DNA of 64,000 nucleotides from Verrucomicrobiota bacterium (GTDB lineage: Bacteria > Verrucomicrobiota > Verrucomicrobiia > Limisphaerales > JACRJZ01): positions 1 to 64,000 of the forward strand of contig JACRJZ010000068.1 of the NCBI GenBank assembly GCA_016219875.1. The letters are read 5' to 3'. This document shows positions 35,994 to 44,897 of the stretch, one piece after another (position 1 is the first letter of the stretch; the number at the start of each line of letters is the position of its first letter). The notes under the pieces were generated by a model, which worked only from the letters and a program-made list of their open reading frames with translations, was not told the DNA's origin and ran no database searches. The position numbers and the translations under genes were made by a program.

Positions 35994-36710
35994 TCACGCC
36001 AGGTCGAAGAGCAACGCCTCGGCGTCGCGTGTGGCTTCGAGGGTCAGCGGGCCAGGATCTTCCGTGCTGGCCCCGTCGCCGGCCGTCAGCGGAGTGCCGT
36101 TCAAGCGCAGCGCGCCGCGTACCACTTGCAGCCACGCGCCGCGCCCGTCGCGGAGTTGGTGCGTGGTGCCGGAGCCGGCTTGGAGTCGCACGCGGAACAC
36201 GTCAGCGTCCTGTGCGATGCTCGCGGAGCCGTCGCGGCCGTCTCCTGAGATGAGGAGGGTCTTGGCTTCGTGGTCGGCGGCGGATGTTGTCTGCCAATCC
36301 GTGTAGCGGGGCGTCAAGCCGCGTTCCCGCGGTTCGATCCAGACTTGCAGCAGGTGCGTGCGGTCGGTCTTGGACGGATTGCGTTCGCTGTGCCGGATGC
36401 CGCGGCCGGCGCTCATCACTTGGATGACGCCGGGCCGAATGGTGCCCGCGTGTCCGAGGCTGTCTTCGTGGGCCAGCGCGCCTTCCAGCACGTAGGTGAA
36501 AATCTCCATGTCGCGGTGCGGGTGCAGGGGAAAGCCCTGGCCCGGCGCGATGACGTCCTCGTTGATGACCCGCAGCGAGCGAAACCCTACGTGCGCCGGA
36601 TCAAAGTAATCGGCGAAGGAAAACGTGTGCCACGTCTCCAGCCAGCCGTGGTCGGCATGGCCGCGTTCGGCGGCCCGGCGAATCACGGCGCTCTCGACTG
36701 TTCTGTTCAT
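35994..36710 (-). CDS. Pirin-family protein
   Basis: A 238-residue bicupin of the pirin family. Metal ligands are visible at H63 and H65 (PLHPHRDMEI) and H107/E109 (GIRHSERNPS), the standard His3-Glu site. Some bacterial pirins oxidise quercetin-like flavonols, while others act as redox regulators. A divergently transcribed LysR gene starts 84 bases away, so it is the likely regulated target. Confidence 0.93.
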   Translation of the reverse strand: MNRTVESAVIRRAAERGHADHGWLETWHTFSFADYFDPAHVGFRSLRVINEDVIAPGQGFPLHPHRDMEIFTYVLEGALAHEDSLGHAGTIRPGVIQVMSAGRGIRHSERNPSKTDRTHLLQVWIEPRERGLTPRYTDWQTTSAADHEAKTLLISGDGRDGSASIAQDADVFRVRLQAGSGTTHQLRDGRGAWLQVVRGALRLNGTPLTAGDGASTEDPGPLTLEATRDAEALLFDLA

Positions 36711-36754
36711 GGCCCAACGTGCCGCCTCCGGCGCCGGCGGCCAATGCCATGAAG

Positions 36755-36783
36755 TTGGCCTGAGCCTGCGTTTGCGTTATGCT
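36755..36783 (+). promoter_or_regulatory. Candidate promoter for the LysR gene
   Basis: TTGGCC (36755-36760) and TATGCT (36778-36783) are 17 bases apart. Transcription would begin about 7 bases on, only a few bases before the LysR ATG at 36795, so the message would be nearly leaderless. The site lies in the shared divergent region. Read by eye only. Confidence 0.35.
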
Positions 36784-36794
36784 CCCGCCGTCCT

Positions 36795-37727
36795 ATGGAA
36801 TTGCGACACCTGCGCTCCTTCGTGGCTGCGGCGGAAGAGGAAAACATCAGCCGCGCCGCCCAGCGCGCGCACCTGACCCAGCCCGCGCTCAGCCGGCAAA
36901 TCAAGACCCTGGAAGGCGAACTGGGCGTGCGCTTGCTTGAGCGCGGCGCGCATTCCATCACGCTCACGCCCGAAGGCCAAGTCATGCTGAGCGAAGCCCG
37001 CGAAGTGCTGGCCCGTGCTGACCTCGCCTGGGAGCGGGTGCGGGCTGTGGCCGGAGGACCGCATCTGCGCGTGGGCTACGCGCCGACGCTGGGCGCCGGA
37101 ATCCTGCCGGCCGCCCTCGAGGCCTTCACGCAGAAGCATCCGCGGGTGCGCGTGGAACTGTTCGACCTCTCGACGGTGGACATGCTGGACGGGCTGGCCA
37201 AGGGCCGTCTCGATGCCGCGCTGACCATTGCCCCGCCGGAAAGCCGCGGCGTGGTATGGACGGAATTGCTGACCGAGAATTGGCGCCTCGCCGTCCAGCG
37301 CAACCACCCGCTGGCCGAGACGGCGGAAGTTGCCCCCGGTGCTCTGGCTCGCGAGCGATTCGTGATCTTCTCCCAGAAAGACTACCCCGAGTATTGGCGC
37401 GCGGTGGCTGGCTGGTTCCGCCGCCACAACATCAAGGCCCAAGTGGCCGGCGATTACGACGGCATCAGCAGCCTTCTCGCCGCCGTTGAAGCCAGTGTGG
37501 GGGTGGCGCTGGTGGGCGAGCGCTCCGCCCGAACGGCGCCAGACCGCGTGCTCATGAAACCGCTCACCGCTCAGCCCAACCCCGTGCGCGTCGCCGTCGG
37601 CGCGCCCGCCCACCGGATGAACGACAAAGTGCTGGGTGTCTTCCTGGAAGAATTGCGCCGGGCGGCTGGGGCAGCGGGACGCAGCGCAGACCTACAGCGA
37701 GACGGGGCGGCAAAAACGAGACGGTGA
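36795..37727 (+). CDS. LysR-family transcriptional regulator
   Basis: A 310-residue LysR protein. The winged helix at residues 1-62 is canonical (MELRHLRSFVAAAEEENISRAA..LTQPALSRQIKTLEGELGVRLLER). The effector-binding domain begins near residue 90 (LRVGYAPTLGAGILPAALEAF) and resembles the CbnR/BenM type that senses aromatic compounds. It is divergent from the pirin gene and probably controls it and perhaps wrbA/yceI. Its last 36 bases overlap the opposite-strand ATPase fragment, at the edge of the decayed island. Confidence 0.93.
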   Translation: MELRHLRSFVAAAEEENISRAAQRAHLTQPALSRQIKTLEGELGVRLLERGAHSITLTPEGQVMLSEAREVLARADLAWERVRAVAGGPHLRVGYAPTLGAGILPAALEAFTQKHPRVRVELFDLSTVDMLDGLAKGRLDAALTIAPPESRGVVWTELLTENWRLAVQRNHPLAETAEVAPGALARERFVIFSQKDYPEYWRAVAGWFRRHNIKAQVAGDYDGISSLLAAVEASVGVALVGERSARTAPDRVLMKPLTAQPNPVRVAVGAPAHRMNDKVLGVFLEELRRAAGAAGRSADLQRDGAAKTRR

Positions 37728-38297
37728 GGATCTGCATAATCCCGGCGGCGCAAACACTTCGACCGAACGTTTACACGCGATGTGAAGCCGTGCCGGTGAA
37801 TGTTCCAGGCTGATGCCCGTCTGCGCGCTGGCAAAAAGGTTGAAGCGGTCGATCTTCTGGACAATGGCCAAGTCCACTCCGTTGGCCCCGCTCTGCTCCA
37901 ACTCCAGAACCAGCGCGGGGAAGTCCGGCGTGTCGAGGCGCTGGTAGTCGTCGCAGATGTTGCGCTCCTGTTTGGCTCCCAGTTGCGGCGCGAAACACCG
38001 GATCAGGCTGGCGATTTCGTAGGCGATCTGGGCGTTCTGCGTCGGGTTTGGGTGCCGGAACAACGGGTTGATCGGCAGGTCTTGCTGAATCAGCCGGACA
38101 TACTTCGCGCCGGTCTGCTGAAGGAACTGGGTCCGGGTCTTCCGCTGCTGGGCATTGTTCGGATCGTCCTCCAACTCGCCCTTGAGATCGAAGAAAGCAA
38201 ACCAGACGCCTTGTCGCGAAAGTTGCGCCAACACTTCGAAGGCAAGCCGGCTCTTGCCGAAACCTGGCTCGCCTGAATTCACCAGCAGTCCGTTCAT
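37692..38297 (-). pseudogene. P-loop ATPase fragment (HerA/FtsK-like)
   Basis: The open frame gives 201 codons. The first 160 look like the ATPase core of a HerA/FtsK- or DptH-like protein: a Walker A-like NSGEPGFGKSRLAFEVLAQL, FAFFDLKGELED, then LPINPLFRHP and QERNICDDYQRL. In-frame codons before the ATG (LLELGAFGWPPDGFGT) continue the homologous-looking segment, but no start or N-terminal domain precedes them. The last 40 codons are arginine- and serine-rich, look unrelated, and overlap the LysR gene. It is probably broken at both ends. The family assignment is tentative; it lies last in the minus-strand island after TcmP. Confidence 0.55.
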
Positions 38298-38346
38298 TGT
38301 GCCGAAACCGTCCGGCGGCCAGCCGAATGCGCCCAGCTCGAGCAGG

Positions 38347-39423
38347 CTACTTTCGCATCAAGATGGAGCGCGGTGCATCCAGTCTGTCAATCTGCGGTAC
38401 GCGGAAGTCTGCAACGATCACACCCTCTTTCTTCAGCTTCGCCAGCACCGGCTCGGCGTGCTGTCGCCTCACGCCGTGGTCGAAGCAAACCCGCACGACA
38501 TCAAGTTCAGTCTTCAATGCGCCGGTTCGCAACAGGTGCTCCAGTTCACGCTCGAATGCCGTGACCTTGCTCGGACGCAACTCCTCCAGCGGCAGCAGCA
38601 ATTCACCGGGCCGGATGTTTTCACGGTTGATGTCGAAATCAGCCTCGCCATTAATCTCGTCCGTCTTCCACGCCACTTGAAGGAACTTGTCCATGCCCAG
38701 CGGGTGCGCAGAACCAAAGATCAGTCCATAGATATTCGCCCCTTTCCGGATCGAGAAAGGTGCCAAGTAATATTCCGACCGCTTTGGCAACAGCCCACGA
38801 TAAAAGTCGAGGACCGCGCGGTGAACTTGGTAGTGATCTTCCGGGCGCGTGATCTTCTGCTTGATGGCAGGATGATCGCGGAACCGGTGGAGCGTGGAGG
38901 ACGAAATGAAGAACAGGAAATCACAGGTCGGCGAGCCAACCAGTTGCTGGAACACGTCAGGCGTGACCTGGTCCACGCCGCATTGATCAATGAAGACCAG
39001 CTTGGCAGCTTGGCGACTCGCCAAAACGGCCGCACAGTCCTGTAGCGCCGAGTGAAACTCGATGGCACGGACATCAAGAGTCACCGCTGGCAGGCGGAGC
39101 TTGTGCGTTTCCAAGTTCGCGCTGAGGCGCTTGATCTTGCCCGCACTGGCATCGAAGAAATGGGCGCAGACCTGCACCTGCGGCCAGCCAGCCAAATCCT
39201 GATACTCCTTCAACTGTTTCAGCAAGCGGAGCGGGCTGCCCCACTGGCCTGTCCCATCCACGCCCGGACCAGAGAAGAAGTCGAAGAGGTGTATTTCGCT
39301 TCGTGGCGGCTTGGCGGGCGAAAGAAACACCGGCAACCACTCACGGGCGTAGAGCTCAAAAATCCGAAGCTTCGTGAGAGTTCCCTCGTCGAAGTCCCTG
39401 CCGTGAAAGTCCCCCGCAGCCAT
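38347..39423 (-). CDS. tcmP: Three-Cys-motif partner protein TcmP
   Basis: A 358-residue protein of the TcmP family, defined by occurrence beside a three-cysteine-motif protein, as here. Visible features are the N-terminal TLTKLRIFELYAREWLPVF, a FDFFSGPG segment reminiscent of an SAM-type loop, LVFIDQCGVDQVTPDVF and a C-terminal winged-helix-like stretch (FERELEHLLRTGALKTE..). The biochemical role is unknown. It starts 5 bases after the stop of the three-Cys gene, so they are co-translated. Confidence 0.85.
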   Translation of the reverse strand: MAAGDFHGRDFDEGTLTKLRIFELYAREWLPVFLSPAKPPRSEIHLFDFFSGPGVDGTGQWGSPLRLLKQLKEYQDLAGWPQVQVCAHFFDASAGKIKRLSANLETHKLRLPAVTLDVRAIEFHSALQDCAAVLASRQAAKLVFIDQCGVDQVTPDVFQQLVGSPTCDFLFFISSSTLHRFRDHPAIKQKITRPEDHYQVHRAVLDFYRGLLPKRSEYYLAPFSIRKGANIYGLIFGSAHPLGMDKFLQVAWKTDEINGEADFDINRENIRPGELLLPLEELRPSKVTAFERELEHLLRTGALKTELDVVRVCFDHGVRRQHAEPVLAKLKKEGVIVADFRVPQIDRLDAPRSILMRK

Positions 39424-39428
39424 ACGCG

Positions 39429-40217
39429 TCAGGCAAGAACCAATTCGCGTTGCACCGATTGTCGCGTGGCCACGGCGGGAATGGAAACCTCCGCAAGCTC
39501 TGGAAACTCATCGTAGGTCCTGCCGTCCAGGCTTCGCCCGGTCATCTTTTTGCGTACGCCGCCCCATTGTTTGAAGAAGAAAGCCACGCCCGCCACGTGG
39601 CACTGGTCGCGGATGGACCGCACCCATTCCGGCTTCATCGGTCGCGCCTTGGGTCCGCTTTCGCCGCCCACAATCACCCAGTTGATACCGCGCAAGCTGA
39701 TTCGGCCCAAATCCTCGATCAAAGGCTCAATCGAGAGAAAGCGGACTTGAGCTGGTGTGTCACGAAGCAGGTCAACTCTCGGCAGGCCATGCTGCTGGTT
39801 CTCCACACTCACGCCCCACCAAATGTGCGGCTGGTTCGCCGCTTCCTGCAGCCGTGAGTTCAGAAGTTCGTGCATCCTCTCGGCGCGCTTGGTCAGGATT
39901 TGGTAGGTATGCCAGTTTGCCATCACCATGACGCGGGCAACCCTCTCGACGTAATCGGTGGGCACACCGCGATGAAACAAGTCGCTCATCGAGTTGACAA
40001 AAATCATGCGGGGCGTCCGCCAGCGGAGCGGTTGTTCAAGTTTTTCCGGTATCAAGCGCAGATCAAACCCGAACTCGAAGGGATGGCCTGGCACTCCGCG
40101 AAAGCGCTCGGAGAACGTCTCGGCGTAGCAATGGGCGCAGCCCGGACTGATCTTGGTGCAGCCATGCACCGGGTTCCAGGTTGCGTCTGTCCACTCGATT
40201 TTCGTGTTCTCGCTCAT
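39429..40217 (-). CDS. Three-Cys-motif (phage Gp37/Gp68, DUF5131) protein
   Basis: A 262-residue protein. The N-terminus IEWTDATWNPVHGCTKISPG with C20, C27 and C30 (CX6CX2C) is the family hallmark and resembles a radical-SAM-type iron-sulfur site. Later SMSDLFHRGVP, TKRAERM, WWGVSVENQ and VIVGGESGPKARPM segments are all conserved in the family. These genes occur in phages and mobile elements; the reaction is unknown. It partners with tcmP just downstream. Confidence 0.9.
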   Translation of the reverse strand: MSENTKIEWTDATWNPVHGCTKISPGCAHCYAETFSERFRGVPGHPFEFGFDLRLIPEKLEQPLRWRTPRMIFVNSMSDLFHRGVPTDYVERVARVMVMANWHTYQILTKRAERMHELLNSRLQEAANQPHIWWGVSVENQQHGLPRVDLLRDTPAQVRFLSIEPLIEDLGRISLRGINWVIVGGESGPKARPMKPEWVRSIRDQCHVAGVAFFFKQWGGVRKKMTGRSLDGRTYDEFPELAEVSIPAVATRQSVQRELVLA

Positions 40218-40339
40218 ATTCTATCTTCAAGTTGTTGCTCGAACGTAGCACACCTAGTCGGACAAAGACGGTCCAAGGCTCCAGCTTTGTTCCTGCGAGT
40301 TGCGTGCATCTGATTCCGGAGCGGGCGGTTTATCCTTGT

Positions 40340-41437
40340 TCAGAACTCCACGACCACATCTCTGCCGAAAGTCAGGCCGGCCACTTCGGCAGCCAGCCGA
40401 ATGAGTGTCTTCTTAAGCACGTTGTTTAGGTTGGTGGCGACCATCCATCCGCCCGGCAGAGCTTCGCGGCAGTCGCGAAGGTCCGGGCGCTCAGGGTAGA
40501 GTTCCTCCGCCGTCCGAGCGATGTAGCGCCGCTTACGGCCTTGGGCATCGGGGTGCTGCGAGCAACGCTCAAGGAAAGACGGATCGGCTTTGGCGAGCTC
40601 CCGAAAAACGATGACCATCGCATCCTTCGCATTGTGATAGTTGTGAGCTTTGCCAAGAAGGATGAGGCGACCACTTCGCGAGGATTCACCAGGCGGACGT
40701 TGCGAAACTGGGCGTGCCGACACCAGGCTGGTTTGCTGAGACATTGTGCCGCGTGTGGCTTCGATGACCATCGGCTTGCCCAGTCCGGCGAGAAACTCCG
40801 CTACATCATCACCGTCTGGTCGAACGCCTGCTTTAGATTCCACTGCGCTGGCGAGCAGGTCCACGAGGAGTTCATCGCCCTTCTGCACCAACTCGCGCCA
40901 CGCCTCAGGAATGGCGGCGCGCGCTTGGGAGCGGCGGTTTCGGCTGCGGTATTCTTTTCGGGCAGTTTCGAGTGCTTCACCCGATTCAACCCTCGCGCGG
41001 TCGAGGTAGCGGTGAAGCGTTTCTCCCGCTTCTTCTGCTGGGCGTTCGAAAAGATCGAGCTTGTAAACGCGCCGATCTTCATAGCTGCCTTGCTCGGCTG
41101 GCAGATAAAAGCTCCACGTTCTGCCATCGGTCAGGACGACGAACGGAACGCCAGCGTGGAAAGCGTATTCGAGCGCCTGCCTAACGGCCTCTTCGGCCCT
41201 GCCAGGTTGTTTGACCTCGACAAAAATGGCGGGCTTGGAGGGCGGATGGCAAAGGGCAAAATCCGCACGTCCCTCACCGGTTTTGTACTCAGGCCAGACC
41301 ACGGTCGTGTCCCACGTATCCCAGCCGAGTTCTTGAAGCACACGCAGGACGATGCCTTGGGAGATGGCTTGTTCGTTCGGAAATTTGCCCTGACGGAGCC
41401 GGGCCGCAATGTCGGCAATGGTAGTTTCGAGTGACAT
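40340..41437 (-). CDS. PD-(D/E)xK nuclease, type I restriction HsdR N-terminal-like
   Basis: A 365-residue protein. The N-terminal domain resembles HsdR_N: NEQAISQGIVLRVLQELGWD then GEGRADFALCHPPSKPAIFV. D59, E74 and K76 (FVEVKQPG) form the PD-(D/E)xK catalytic set. The middle is helical and charged; the C-terminal third (GWMVATNLNNVLKKTLIRLA) is reminiscent of small DNA-binding domains added to stand-alone restriction subunits. No helicase domain or hsdM/S is present, so it is a stand-alone nuclease rather than a full HsdR. The ATG at 41437 is chosen, 5 bases after the truncated dndC stop, so the two are co-transcribed. It is the only apparently intact nuclease in the island. Confidence 0.75.
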   Translation of the reverse strand: MSLETTIADIAARLRQGKFPNEQAISQGIVLRVLQELGWDTWDTTVVWPEYKTGEGRADFALCHPPSKPAIFVEVKQPGRAEEAVRQALEYAFHAGVPFVVLTDGRTWSFYLPAEQGSYEDRRVYKLDLFERPAEEAGETLHRYLDRARVESGEALETARKEYRSRNRRSQARAAIPEAWRELVQKGDELLVDLLASAVESKAGVRPDGDDVAEFLAGLGKPMVIEATRGTMSQQTSLVSARPVSQRPPGESSRSGRLILLGKAHNYHNAKDAMVIVFRELAKADPSFLERCSQHPDAQGRKRRYIARTAEELYPERPDLRDCREALPGGWMVATNLNNVLKKTLIRLAAEVAGLTFGRDVVVEF

Positions 41438-41442
41438 GGTGT

Positions 41443-42171
41443 TTAGGCGGCGAAGGCCGCAGTCGTTGTGCTGCCCGGGCGATTTGTCGCCCCCGTTGCC
41501 CAAGCGCAGCGTGCTTGCCCGCAAAACGCGCGATTATCGCCGCCCCACGGATTCGGTCGCTGAAGCAGGTAGGCCCAGACTTCTTCGGTGGTGAGGATCT
41601 GAATCGGATTGGAAACCCACACGCGCGGCAGGTCGGGATGGCGTGTGAGGCCATTGCGGGTGGCACGTTCGGCAAGGGTCTGCGCGCGGCTGGCGCTCTC
41701 TGCCCGGCGAGCGCCCAAGTGGAGGATGGCTTCGCCCCAGCGGCCCATGCGCTGCTCCACGAAACGGGCGACGGGATCAATCTTGAGGCGTTGCGTACAC
41801 CAGCGGAACGTGCGATTCGGCGGCGGGGAGCCGCGGCCAATGATGTTCACCCAAAAGCTTTCTTCGGGCGGCGGGCGGAGAAGTTGGACCTCAATGTTCA
41901 GCCCGTTGTCCTGGGAGAATTTTCGCATCCGACCCAAGCCCGCTTCGATCATCTCCACGATGGCAGGAATCTCCACGCGGGTATCGGTGCAGAGGACGGC
42001 GATTTCCTTCTTCCGCTGTTCGTCCGAGATGGATAGAACGGTGTCGAAAACGAGCGCGGCCACGAGCGTGCTGTCCTTGCCGCCGCTGAAGCCGACGAGC
42101 CAGGGGCGGGCGTCTTCCCGGTAAAGCTCGCGTAGTGTGTCTCTGATCTCTTGAAAATTGTTGCCGGACAT
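41443..42171 (-). pseudogene. dndC: DndC phosphorothioation sulfurtransferase, 3'-truncated
   Basis: A 242-residue frame matching the N-terminal half of DndC, the PAPS-reductase-like enzyme that inserts sulfur into the DNA backbone. The ATP loop is SGGKDST (residues 29-35), followed by FWVNIIGRGSPPPNRTFRWC and LLQRPNPWGGDNR. Full DndC is about twice as long and carries a cysteine cluster after this point. Here the frame ends 28 codons later in unrelated sequence, so the iron-sulfur ligands are gone. dndB, dndD and dndE are absent. It is probably non-functional. Confidence 0.8.
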
Positions 42172-42493
42172 CTGCGGCGAGTGTGCCAGCGGGCGGAAGG
42201 AATTCAACACCAGACCTCAACCAGACCTCAACCGGAAGGACAAGACGGCGTCGCCAGGGACGATGCGAGCACCGTTGTGACGAAGCGTGATCGTGGTGCT
42301 TGAGCTTCAAGACTCCGCCTGTTGGCTTCCTTCGGCATGATCACAGTCGAGACAACGTCCGAGAGCACGCGGGGGCAACGTAGTCTCGGCAAGAGAGGAG
42401 ATCGTCCCGTCCGCGAACGGAAAGCCTCTGGGTCCACCGATGGCACCGATATCCGAGACAGGCGCGATCTCTGTCCTGTTGCACGGTAACGGT
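42172..42493. other. Gene-free gap upstream of dndC remnant
   Basis: This 322-base gap holds a short direct repeat (ACCAGACCTCA twice near 42212-42235) but no coding frame with recognisable content. It is the upstream edge of the island and would hold the island promoter. Confidence 0.45.
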
Positions 42494-44776
42494 TCAACTC
42501 TTTCGCTGTTGCGCCTTGTTGAGCGCGTCCGTGAACCAGTCCACCGGCTTGGAGGCAGAGGGCTTCGCCGGCGGTCGGGACAACGTCGGGCGCACGGGGC
42601 CAGGGGAGGTTTTGCCGCCGGTTTGGGCGCCCAGCTCGGGCCTGGCTTTCATCGAGAGCGCGATGCGTTTGCGGGGAATGTCCACGTCGGTCACGGTCAC
42701 GGTCACGCGCTGGCCGACTTTCACGACTTCGGCCGGGTTCTTCACGAAATGGTCCGCCAGTTGGCTGACGTGGATGAGGCCATCCTGATGCACGCCGATG
42801 TCCACGAACGCCCCGAACGCGGTCACGTTCGTGACGATGCCGGGGAGCTTCAGGCCGGGCTTAAGGTCTTCGATCTTCTCCACGCCTTCTTGAAAGCTGA
42901 AGACTTCGAACTTCTGCCGTGGGTCGCGCCCCGGCTTGGCGAGTTCGGCGAGAATGTCGCTCAGCGTGGGCAGGCCGACCGTCTCGGTGACGTATTTCTC
43001 CAGCTTGATTTTCTGGCGCAGCCCGGCGTCGCGCAAGAGGTCGCTCACGGAACAGAAGAGATCGCGGGCCATGCTCTCGACGAGGCCGTAGCTTTCCGGG
43101 TGAACGGCGCTGGCATCGAGCGGGTGGGCGCTGTCGCGGACGCGGAGGAAGCCAGCGGCTTGCTCGAAGGCTTTCGGGCCGAGGCGCGGGACTTCCTTGA
43201 GTTCGGCGCGCGACTTGAACGGGCCATTCTCGTTGCGGTGCGCGACGATGTTCGCCGCAAGCGTGGGGCCGAGGCCGGAGACATAGCTGAGCAGTTGCTT
43301 GCTGGCGGTGTTGAGTTCCACGCCCACGCCGTTGACGCAACTGGTGACCACATCGTCGAGGCCCTTCTTGAGCGCGGTCTGATCCACGTCGTGTTGATAC
43401 TGGCCGACACCGATGGACTTGGGATCGAGCTTCACGAGTTCCGCGAGCGGGTCCATGAGCCGGCGCCCGATGCTGACCGCGCCGCGCACCGTGACATCGT
43501 GAGTGGGGAACTCCTCGCGCGCCACGTCGGACGCAGAGTAGATGGACGCGCCGCTTTCGTTGACCATCACGATGGGGATGGCGGAGGGCAGGCCGAGCTT
43601 GCGCACGAACGCCTCCGTCTCGCGGCTGGCGGTGCCATTGCCGATGGCGATGGCTTCGATCTGGAACTGCTTCACCATCGAGAGCACAGCCATCGCGGCG
43701 TCGCGCACTTCGGACATGGAAGAAGCCGTCGCATAGATCACGTCGTGGTGGAGGAGCTTGCCCTGGCGGTCGAGGCAGACGGTCTTGCAACCGGTGCGGA
43801 AACCCGGATCGATGGCCAGCACGTTCTTGCGTCCGAGCGGCGAGGCGAGGAGCAACTCGCGCAAGTTCTCGGCGAACACGCGGATGGCCTCAGTGTCAGC
43901 CTTCTTCTTCGATTCGAGACGCAGTTCGACTTCGATGGCGGAGCCAAGCAGGCGCTGGTAGCTGTCCTCGACGGCGAGGCAAACCTGTTCGGCAGCGGGC
44001 GTCTTGCCGGTAACGAAGAGCGGTTCGATGATCGCGAGGGCGTCGTTCTCCGGCGGGTTGATGCGCACAATGAGCACGCCCTCCGTTTCGCCGCGGCGGA
44101 TGGCCAACAGGCGATGGCTGGGGATCGTGGCGACTGGCTCGGTCCAGTCGAAGTAGTCCTTGAACTTGGCGCCTTCCTCCTCTTTCCCGGTGATGACCTT
44201 GGAGCGCACAGTGGCGTTCTTCCAAAAGAACTCGCGCAGCTTGGCGCGGGCGCGGGCGTCGTCGCTGACGCGCTCGGCGAGGATGTCGCGCGCGCCGGCC
44301 AGGGCCTTCTCCTCATTCTCCACGCCTTTCTCGGCGCTCACAAACGCCCTGGCTTCCTTGAGCGGATCGGCGGTGGCTTGGTGGTTGAACAGGAGATCGG
44401 CGAGCGGCTCCAGCCCAGCTTCCTTGGCGATGGTCGCGCGCGTGCGGCGCTTGGGGCGATAGGGCTGGTAGATGTCTTCCAACACGCTCAACGTCTCGGC
44501 GCCGGCGAGGGCAGACTTGAGTTCGTCCGTGAGGAGATGGCGTTCGGCGAGCGATTTGAGGATCGACTCGCGGCGCTGGTCGAGATCGACGAGCGCCAGC
44601 AACCGGTCGCGGACGCTGGTGATGGCGACTTCGTCCAGCGACCCTGTGGCTTCCTTGCGGTAGCGGGAAATGAAAGGAACGGTGCCACCCTCCGCGAGCA
44701 GCTTCGCGGTGGCGGCGACCTGGCGCGGCTGGATGTTCAGCTCGCCGGCGATTTTGAGAAAATAGCGTTCGTTCAT
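42494..44776 (-). CDS. tex: Tex-family RNA-binding transcription accessory protein
   Basis: A 760-residue Tex protein. The N-terminal Tex domain begins MNERYFLKIAGELNIQPRQV; the YqgF/RNase-H-like domain contains VLAIDPGFRTGCKTVCLD; the helix-hairpin-helix pair includes LSYVSGLGPTLAANIV and VPRLGPKAFEQAAGFLRV; and a C-terminal S1 domain runs from about residue 635 (LPGIVTNVTAFGAFVDIGVHQDGLIHVSQLA). Tex binds nucleic acid and affects transcription and translation. The longer frame from 44968 adds non-conserved residues, so ATG 44776 is chosen. It is divergent from the SNF2 helicase gene. Confidence 0.96.
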   Translation of the reverse strand: MNERYFLKIAGELNIQPRQVAATAKLLAEGGTVPFISRYRKEATGSLDEVAITSVRDRLLALVDLDQRRESILKSLAERHLLTDELKSALAGAETLSVLEDIYQPYRPKRRTRATIAKEAGLEPLADLLFNHQATADPLKEARAFVSAEKGVENEEKALAGARDILAERVSDDARARAKLREFFWKNATVRSKVITGKEEEGAKFKDYFDWTEPVATIPSHRLLAIRRGETEGVLIVRINPPENDALAIIEPLFVTGKTPAAEQVCLAVEDSYQRLLGSAIEVELRLESKKKADTEAIRVFAENLRELLLASPLGRKNVLAIDPGFRTGCKTVCLDRQGKLLHHDVIYATASSMSEVRDAAMAVLSMVKQFQIEAIAIGNGTASRETEAFVRKLGLPSAIPIVMVNESGASIYSASDVAREEFPTHDVTVRGAVSIGRRLMDPLAELVKLDPKSIGVGQYQHDVDQTALKKGLDDVVTSCVNGVGVELNTASKQLLSYVSGLGPTLAANIVAHRNENGPFKSRAELKEVPRLGPKAFEQAAGFLRVRDSAHPLDASAVHPESYGLVESMARDLFCSVSDLLRDAGLRQKIKLEKYVTETVGLPTLSDILAELAKPGRDPRQKFEVFSFQEGVEKIEDLKPGLKLPGIVTNVTAFGAFVDIGVHQDGLIHVSQLADHFVKNPAEVVKVGQRVTVTVTDVDIPRKRIALSMKARPELGAQTGGKTSPGPVRPTLSRPPAKPSASKPVDWFTDALNKAQQRKS

Positions 44777-44897
44777 TGAAGACGCGGCGCGTGGTGTAGC
44801 GGGAAGCGCAGCGCGTTCAAAGTCCAAAGTTTCTGGACGCTCCGTCCCGGCATTCCCTTCTTGCGGCCACTTGCGTCGCTCGTACACTTCCGCGCTC

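Noticed and set aside
42440..44779. 779-codon plus-strand frame opposite tex
   Set aside because: Antisense shadow; the minus strand has complete Tex domains.
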